NCBI GenBank assembly: GCA_012934845.2
Contig: WNNJ02003786.1
Coordinates: 62,001 to 126,000, forward strand
Direction: 5' to 3'
Origin: Pomphorhynchus laevis
Taxonomy: Eukaryota; Acanthocephala; Palaeacanthocephala; Echinorhynchida; Pomphorhynchidae
DNA length: 64,000 nucleotides
The translations under genes and the position numbers were made by a program. Shown piece after piece: positions 58,001 to 64,000 of the stretch. The notes under the pieces were generated by a model, which saw only the letters and a program-made list of their open reading frames with translations, was not told the origin of the DNA and ran no database searches. Numbering within the stretch: position 1 is the stretch's first letter; every line of letters begins with the position of its first letter.

Positions 58001-58870
58001 AGTTGAGAAAGAAGCACTCGCTATAGTTGATGTGGTTAGATTTTGGCGGCACTATCTTTCTGGTCGATTATTCACCATCATCACTGATCAGCGAGCTGTC
58101 TTTTATTTTTACTAAATCTGGACACAGTAAAATCAAAAACGACAAGATGGAAAGATGGCGTTTTGCGCTTTCTGAATTTAATTTTGAAATAATATACCGA
58201 CGGGGTCCTGAGAATATTGCTGTCGACGCGTTATCACATTGCTCTGTAAATAGTGTTACTTAGAATTTTTCAATTATCCGGGAACTTCATAATCGTTTAT
58301 GCCATAATGGAATCACTCGATTCTGGCACTAAGATCTCATAACCTGCCTTTCTAAATCGACGATTCTCAATCTTCGGTTTGCCACATAGTATTCATACTG
58401 ACAGGTACCCCGTTTACATCCTTACAATTCCGCCGCTATCTTATCGAAAAGAAAATTTTATTGTCACATTCTACCCCTTATCATCCAGCTGCGAACAGTC
58501 AAGTCGAAAAGTACAACGACGTAATTTGGAAAGCGGTTCTATTGCGATTACACGGGCTGTCATTTGGTGTTGAGAAGTGGCAAAGTGTACTTTACGAGGC
58601 ATTACATGCTGTCCGGTCGCTATTATGTACTGCTACGAACTCGACTCCACACTAACGGCTTTTCAACTATATACATAAAACAGAGGTAGGTAGACGCATC
58701 CCGAACTGTTTGTAAACTCAGATCAAGTATTTGTCAAACGATTCAATCGTACTAACAAATACGAGGTTATTTTTGAACCTGCTAAGCTAATACACGCAAA
58801 CGATTATTACGCTTATATTCAAAGATCAAATAGGGTTGAGGATACCATTTCACAGTATACTTATTAAGGT
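55091..58870 (+). mobile_element. gypsy-type element copy 2, fossil, rearranged
   Basis: A broken gypsy copy in + orientation. Parts: gag (55.2-55.45 kb, KNTFRKPASDVFIRYQLHSL), CCHC knuckles (CYFCGNARHARIQC), protease region (56.6-56.95 kb), RT (57.1-57.65 kb, FCYLDDVVISGKTEKN), RNase H (57.7-58.26 kb), integrase end (58.45-58.66 kb). The RT resembles that of fish and invertebrate K02A2.6-like gypsy elements. There are roughly ten breaks. No LTRs were identified. A 341-bp gag segment is present twice around a foreign integrase piece. Confidence 0.8.
55426..56556 (+). repeat. duplicated gag segment flanking an integrase piece
   Basis: Direct repeats at 55426-55766 and 56215-56556 are about 98% alike by eye. 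Between them, 55767-56214 encodes the end of a gypsy integrase (NPRGNGQCERLNGTIWRGIQ, then ATPHERMF), from a copy different from the host's own integrase end near 58.5 kb. Both joints show a short shared cacgatta-type sequence. Confidence 0.85.
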
Positions 58871-59169
58871 GTCCACCTGATATATTCAGATGTAATGATA
58901 AAAACTTTGAACCATGCCCCGAATACGTTCCTCCTACAGGATTATCTCAAAGTCCGAATGAGTGTTGTGAAAGTAAAAATCTTATTTCATGCCTGCAAGA
59001 AACGGAGGTGCAACGCCAAACAACAGAGCTATCGAATACTGAATTGAGGGACATTAAAACTTTACCACAAGAATTGATAACTTGCTTTATGTATTAACTA
59101 CCTTTTTGATTGTAGGATTGTAGATGTTTTGAGTAAAGTCATAGTTCTCTGTTTGCTAAATTATACGCT
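58871..59169. other. junction between converging gypsy copies
   Basis: No frame recognised; probably 3' flanking or terminal sequence of one of the two copies. Confidence 0.35.
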
Positions 59170-60990
59170 TTCGGTACAATTAGTGAACCAATTGATGGTT
59201 TGTGAAAAGAAACTTCAAAACAGCATAATTTTTACATTTTTGTGTTATTTGATGTACATCACCTATTGAATAAGGTAGATTTTGCGTTTGAACGAAATGC
59301 CACATTTTTGTGACTTCTGGATGGCACCGGGTTTTATTAAGGTTCCTAAGGGTGGACAGAACATCGGATACATTCTTCACATAACAGCGTGAGAATGCAT
59401 CAGCAGCCTCAATATCTCGTCCTGGGCGATATGAAAACTCAAGCAGTGCTGTGACAATTCCAAACGCCATCGTTCCAACTTATCGTTTTTAATTTTACTA
59501 CGACCGGTTTGAATAAATATGTACAATACTGTTCGTTGGTCGGTTATTATCGTGAATAATCTTCCTGCTAAGTAAAAGCGAACATTTTCTATTATTACTA
59601 ATGCCTCTTTTTCGACAGAAACGTAGCGTTTGGCACTTTTGTCAAGTGCTATAGAGAAGAACGCTACGGGCTTATGGTTTTGCGAGAGAGTAGTCCCTAT
59701 CGCACAGTCAGACACATCATTTTCTAACAGAAAAGGCTCTGAAGAATCAATTGACGAAAGTGTAGTGCATGATAAGCATTGATTTAACGTGTAGAAGCTA
59801 TTACGTACATATGTCGATAACTTGGTGTTTGCAAAGGGATATATGATCGTTGAAAAAATATTTATCTACTTTGAATAGTGTGCGAATTGGCCGAGTACGC
59901 CTTTTAGTTCAGTTAAGTTTGTAGGTTCGGTAGCCCCATAACAAGCTTTAATCGACTTAAATCAGGAGAAATTGTGCCATTTTCAATATGATACCCTAGA
60001 ATGCAAATACTAGTAACATCGAAAACACATTTATCCATATTCAACTCTAGGCTATATTTTCTCACAACTTGATTGAGACTATCCAGGTTTCGTTTGTGAT
60101 CATATTTTGTTTTTCCAGCAACCACGATATCGTCAAAATAACAAAATGTAGCTTCTTGACATTCACCCTCAATTATTTGTGACATTACACGCTGAAAAAC
60201 TGCTGGGGAATTCGTTAGACCAAAAGGCATACATATGAATTGAAAAAGTTTTCCAGCAGCTTCAAAACCTGTATACTTCCTGTCTTCACCGCGACTCTGA
60301 ATTTGATAGTAAGCGCGTCGGATATCTAGACGGCTAAATACACGATAAGATGAAAGGTTGTCAATTATATTATCAATTCTGGGCAGCAGAAAACCGTCTA
60401 ACAAGGTAAATTTGTTGATTGTCTGACTATAATCGACCACCATACACGTCTTTTGTTTGGGCTTGACCAACACGACTTGTGCTTGCCATGGCGAATTGCT
60501 CGCAATAGTGAATTACTCGACTCGATGATATTGTCCTGTAAAAGTCCTTTTATTTCTCTATTAGAATAAATGTTTGGTCTTTGGAGTTTCGTCTGCGGAA
60601 GGCGATCGCAATCGGACGTATATCACTAGCTAAATGTGAAAATAATGAAGGTGATTTGATCTTCATAACTTAATTCACTTCAAGTTGAGGTTTGCTCCCA
60701 TTTAACTTCGTCATAGCAGAATGAAGATTCATGAAGGGCATTCCGAGGATCACGTCTGTAACCGTGAGGACGTGATCTGTCGTGGTTTGGAGGACGAACA
60801 AACGAACGTTATTATATCATCTGTCGTTAAAACTAACTGTGCAAGATATCATGCTTTTCTATGAGCATTTGTGCATTGACGAGGCTATTCGTTAAACAAA
60901 TCACGTGCACTGAAATACACTTTCTTAATCCTATTCACGGAAACATACATCCAATTAGATAATTTTGCCAAAAACAGCAACTTCCATAAT
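59170..60990 (-). mobile_element. gypsy-type element copy 3, fossil
   Basis: The minus strand carries a protease end (about 60.75 kb), RT (60473-59913, FLLPRIDNIIDNLSSYRVFS, then FCYFDDIVVAGKTKYD) and RNase H (59715-59180). It is the same family as copy 2 by the shared blocks around the RT. gag, integrase and LTRs are not seen. About six to eight breaks. Confidence 0.8.
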
Positions 60991-61844
60991 GAAAAGTAAC
61001 TCCCCTTTCAAATTTTCCGTACAAGTGTCTGATTGCAATGCGACCCACGACGAAACCTCTTAGTGATAGTTGGCAGTTATAATCGTTCTTCATTTCCTCA
61101 AATTGTTTCGATCACTTTCAGTTGTTTTGTTATTCACTTTGCTTTTCTCGATCGTTGGTTGTTTTCCATATCCTTAAGTAATTCAATAATTCTGCTACCA
61201 AGAAACAATAAACACGCCTTCAAAGGCCGCTTACAAATCTATTTGTCAAGTTCATCTTTAGTGACTGTAGAAAATCTGAGATAGCTACAGGATTAGTAAC
61301 TCGATGTTTGTCACGAAAACATAGTTGCGAGACCAAATACATGCCAGTAATGAATTTTCTCTGATAAAATTTTATTATCTTTAGTAATTCCTTATTCTAA
61401 CACAGCGTATATTATATAGTTCATTCAAAGAGCAAGAAAGTTAGTTCATTCGCCGCTGAAAATCAGTTAAGGCTTTATCAGTTATGACATCCCATGAATA
61501 AGCTAACTTAGGAAGCAAACTTGAAAGTTAGCCCATGAATAAGAGCTAACTTAGGAAATAAATTTTGAAACTACTATAATTGAGACAATTGAATAATCAG
61601 CACTAAGTAGGCCAAATTCTCAAGATTATTAAAAGCAGAAGCATATATTTACCCTATATCTCAAAGACGATGTATTAAACTTTTAATAGTCATTCGATTT
61701 AACTCAAAATGACAAAATCGTTTAACGCTACAATTGATGGATCATCTGAGTATATTTAACACAGAGTAAATTATATAATTCATCCATAAAAAGCTTTTAA
61801 TAATATTATTAAATTATAATCTTAACAGTTCCCCTTATTTTTAG
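60991..61844. other. gap with a stray foldback-repeat piece
   Basis: 61318-61430 resembles the right half of the foldback core and right arm (gaccaaatacatgccagtaa, then attccttattctaacaca). Nothing else recognised. Confidence 0.5.
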
Positions 61845-62740
61845 GTGTGATGCTTCACCTAAAAATAGAAGCATCACACAACAGGCTAGAAAATTTCATC
61901 CTGATGGCCATTGGGGCCGTTAACACGAATCCTACAGTGCCAGCACCACCGAATATTCCTGCATCGAAGAAAAGGGGAGGCTCGGCCCATCCCGTCCCCC
62001 CAATCAAGATCGGGAAGCTCCTCAAGAACAAGAAAGGGGGAAATGAAGATATTGACCAGGGACAAGTATCGACCCCTAGTGGGGCTAGTGGCGGGAAGGA
62101 TAACCTTCCTGCACCTAGCTCTGTCTAGGTAGGCAATCCCCCATCCAACTAATCCATCGCAATGCAGAGACCTCGTGAGCCTTTTTCACTTAATGTTCTT
62201 CAGTGGAATTCGGGAGGTGCTTCTGCCCTTAGACTTTTATCTGGTAGATATGCAGATGTTATAGTCCTTCATAAGACGCGGTCTATCCGTCTCCCCCAGG
62301 ACATTACTCGATTTATCCCAAAGCATATCAGTTCCCACTATACTCCGTACATAACCCCACCTCACTGCTCTTCTTCTCAATGACTCTTGACCTTAGTTAA
62401 GTGCTCCTTAAGGTCCTCCCTCCTATTTAACTACTCGTGTCCAGCCATGTCATGTTTGGTAGTTTCACTCTGTAAGAACGGTAACCGACTCAGTCTTGCC
62501 AATGTCTACATACGTCCTGGGGAGATTCACAAGAACCGTGACCTCCTGGATGGTATTATTGTTAGTGGATATGACATGATACTTAGAGACTTCAACGACA
62601 GAACTGGTCGTTGGATCAACTCAGCACATCGCACAGCCAGGAACGATTACTTTATTCACAAATCACCGTCCCTACCTTTCACTGCATATCAACAAATTCT
62701 ATCCTCGACACTTTACTGCTTCACTCGAGGTGGTTGTTAA
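61845..62740 (+). mobile_element. LINE 5' fragment: ORF1 end and endonuclease
   Basis: A Lys/Pro/Gly-rich frame (NIPASKKRGGSAHPVPPIKI) ends at 62128. The next frame from 62162 opens PFSLNVLQWNSGGASALRLL and YADVIVLHKTR. Later frames have LANVYIRPGEIHKNRDLLDG and MILRDFNDRTGRW. These are the APE endonuclease blocks (N-x-x-x-W-N, LQE-x-R, VY-x-PG, GDFN-x-H-x-x-W) of I/R1/Ingi-type LINEs, with His in place of the Gln-Glu motif's residue. No RT follows; the copy stops near 62740 at the palindrome cluster. Confidence 0.65.
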
Positions 62741-62744
62741 AACC

Positions 62745-62904
62745 CCTGTGCACGGAGCAGTTGCGCCAGCAACTGCTCCGTGCACAGGAGTTTATCTTCA
62801 CACCGTTTCTTCTGCTATTCATTCGTTCATTAAAAGTCTTTTGTTCTCATCAATATATTGTTTTGCGCAATTAAAATTGCGCAAAATTTAATTGCGCAAT
62901 TAAA
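62745..62904. repeat. cluster of three perfect palindromes
   Basis: First: 20-bp arms cctgtgcacggagcagttgc (62745-62764) and its complement (62769-62788) around gcca. Second: 12-bp arms ttttgcgcaatt / aattgcgcaaaa (62861-62886). Third: uninterrupted 18-bp palindrome tttaattgcgcaattaaa (62887-62904). Confidence 0.95.
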
Positions 62905-63002
62905 CACAGGGGTTTATCTTCACACCGTTTCTTCTGCTATTCATTCGTTCATTAAAAGTCTTTTGTTCTCATCAATATATTGTTTTGAGCAATTAAAATA
63001 TT
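62783..63002. repeat. direct duplication of about 98 bp
   Basis: 62783-62880 (acaggagtttatcttcacac ... caattaaaat) is repeated at 62905-63000 with two or three differences. The second and third palindromes lie between the copies. Confidence 0.93.
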
Positions 63003-64000
63003 CCATCAAATATGTCGATTCTTGCGTTTGCATTTATTGACACCTCTTACTAGATACTCCAGCTTTGTGTTATTGCTTTTAAAGGCCTGCAAGCTTAGCA
63101 TCTCAACATTTGAATGTTATTTTTAAGAATCATTTTGAATAATGATTATTTTCATTGTTAACTATTCGTATCGACTGAAATTTTGAGTGAACTTGATCAT
63201 CCTTGAGATTTCTATTACAAGAATAACATATCATAGGTTTAATAGATGATTCTTATAGGTCTTCAAGAGGAATTAATCTGTGAGACTTGGCCTTAAAGTT
63301 ACGCTAGCCAGGAAGAAGTGATACACTTTACTTGATATGTTAGACACTTAGTTTGGAATATTCTGGTGTTGGACAATTTAATTTTTGAAGAATATGGGTG
63401 CTTTAGAAATTCCATCAGATGATACTAAAACATGTTTTATGATTAAGATCGATAATCATAGAATTGTTTTTTAAGTACATATGATCTGTATGTTCAACGC
63501 TCAATCCTGTAAAGATTTTGTGGACGCTATTATATGATCAAATATTTCCCCCCTTAATTCCTAACTTACTACATCATCACATGATTTATTTATTTAAATG
63601 CGTCTAAGCGGAATTTATCTATAAAGAATTGCGAGGAAGTTACCATTTTATACGCCAAGTTAACATATTAAATTACATAAAAATATACGAAATATATTCA
63701 AGATAATATTTTATGTAATATTAAATTATATAGATACAATTAGCAAACATATAAGCTTACAATTAACTTCAAACTAATTAAAAACGTAACTTGTCCTTAT
63801 AAAAAGCATTTTTAAATTTACTGCTCAAAGCAACAAATATTTAAGTAATTTATACTTACAAATACTGGACGTTGGGAATAGATTTAAATATAAGCGAAAT
63901 TCAATTCTTCGATAATGTTGCCAGAAAGTGAACTACAATTTAATAAATATAATAAAGATTTTCGGATAATGTGATCATTTACAGATGAGTTAAGTAAGGA
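63003..64000. other. AT-rich end of window, nothing recognised
   Basis: No supported gene, RNA or known repeat on either strand. Confidence 0.45.

Noticed and set aside
1-64000. A novel defence, toxin or biosynthetic system
   Set aside because: Apart from three housekeeping genes, every sizeable frame with recognisable motifs belongs to a transposable element.
1-64000. tRNA or rRNA genes
   Set aside because: I scanned for tRNA T-loop-like ggttcaaatcc words and rRNA-like conserved blocks and found none convincing; a covariance-model scan would be decisive.

Overview
The window is AT-rich (roughly 30% GC by eye) nuclear DNA from a eukaryote, most likely an invertebrate animal. Three host genes are recognisable: a mitochondrial-type HSCB co-chaperone, the mitochondrial small-subunit ribosomal protein uS7m (MRPS7), and the Arp2/3 complex subunit ARPC1. 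MRPS7 is split by introns, one of 72 bp and one of about 2.6 kb. HSCB and ARPC1 each read as one uninterrupted exon. All three are divergent but keep their family signatures. I cannot name the species. The mix of CR1/L2-like LINEs, an RT element with an R2-like C-terminus, a BED-finger hAT transposon and gypsy copies fits many invertebrates, including fast-evolving parasites.

Layout. 1-3237: AT-rich intergenic DNA with a 3 x 80 bp tandem repeat and an AT tract. 3238-7.6 kb: HSCB (+) and MRPS7 (-) converge with 43 bp between their stop codons. The large MRPS7 intron is filled with copies of a foldback repeat. 9.2-13.9 kb: a LINE tail, another foldback unit and two decayed copies of an RT element with a restriction-like-endonuclease tail (called E here). 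15.6-17.5 kb: a LINE RT fragment and a foldback locus with Penelope-like traces. 17.8-18.9 kb: ARPC1 (-). 19-22 kb: repeat-rich DNA with a minisatellite.

22.2-45.3 kb is a graveyard of non-LTR retrotransposons, which I label A (CR1-like with a zinc-finger ORF1), B (related to A), C (L2-like), D (CR1/Jockey-like) and E. Many copies are chimeric. The clearest case is a recurrent fusion of the end of A ORF1 to the post-endonuclease/RT part of C. It keeps the same junctions at two loci, and one copy retains an open 796-codon frame. From 36.1 to 27.7 kb, fragments B-A-C-A-C-D-E lie head to tail on one strand. A structured satellite-like unit (R-U) is interspersed.

45.7-52.8 kb is a broken gypsy element with both LTRs, split by a nearly whole hAT transposon that has 16-bp inverted ends and an 8-bp target duplication. 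52.9-55.1 kb is another C LINE. 55.1-61 kb holds two broken, converging gypsy copies of one family. 61.8-62.7 kb is the endonuclease part of a further LINE, followed by a cluster of perfect palindromes inside a 100-bp direct duplication. The last kilobase is AT-rich with no gene seen.

The host genes act in separate processes: mitochondrial Fe-S cluster assembly, mitochondrial translation and actin nucleation. Nothing suggests an operon or a defence system. The unusual biology here is retroelement mosaicism and foldback repeats.
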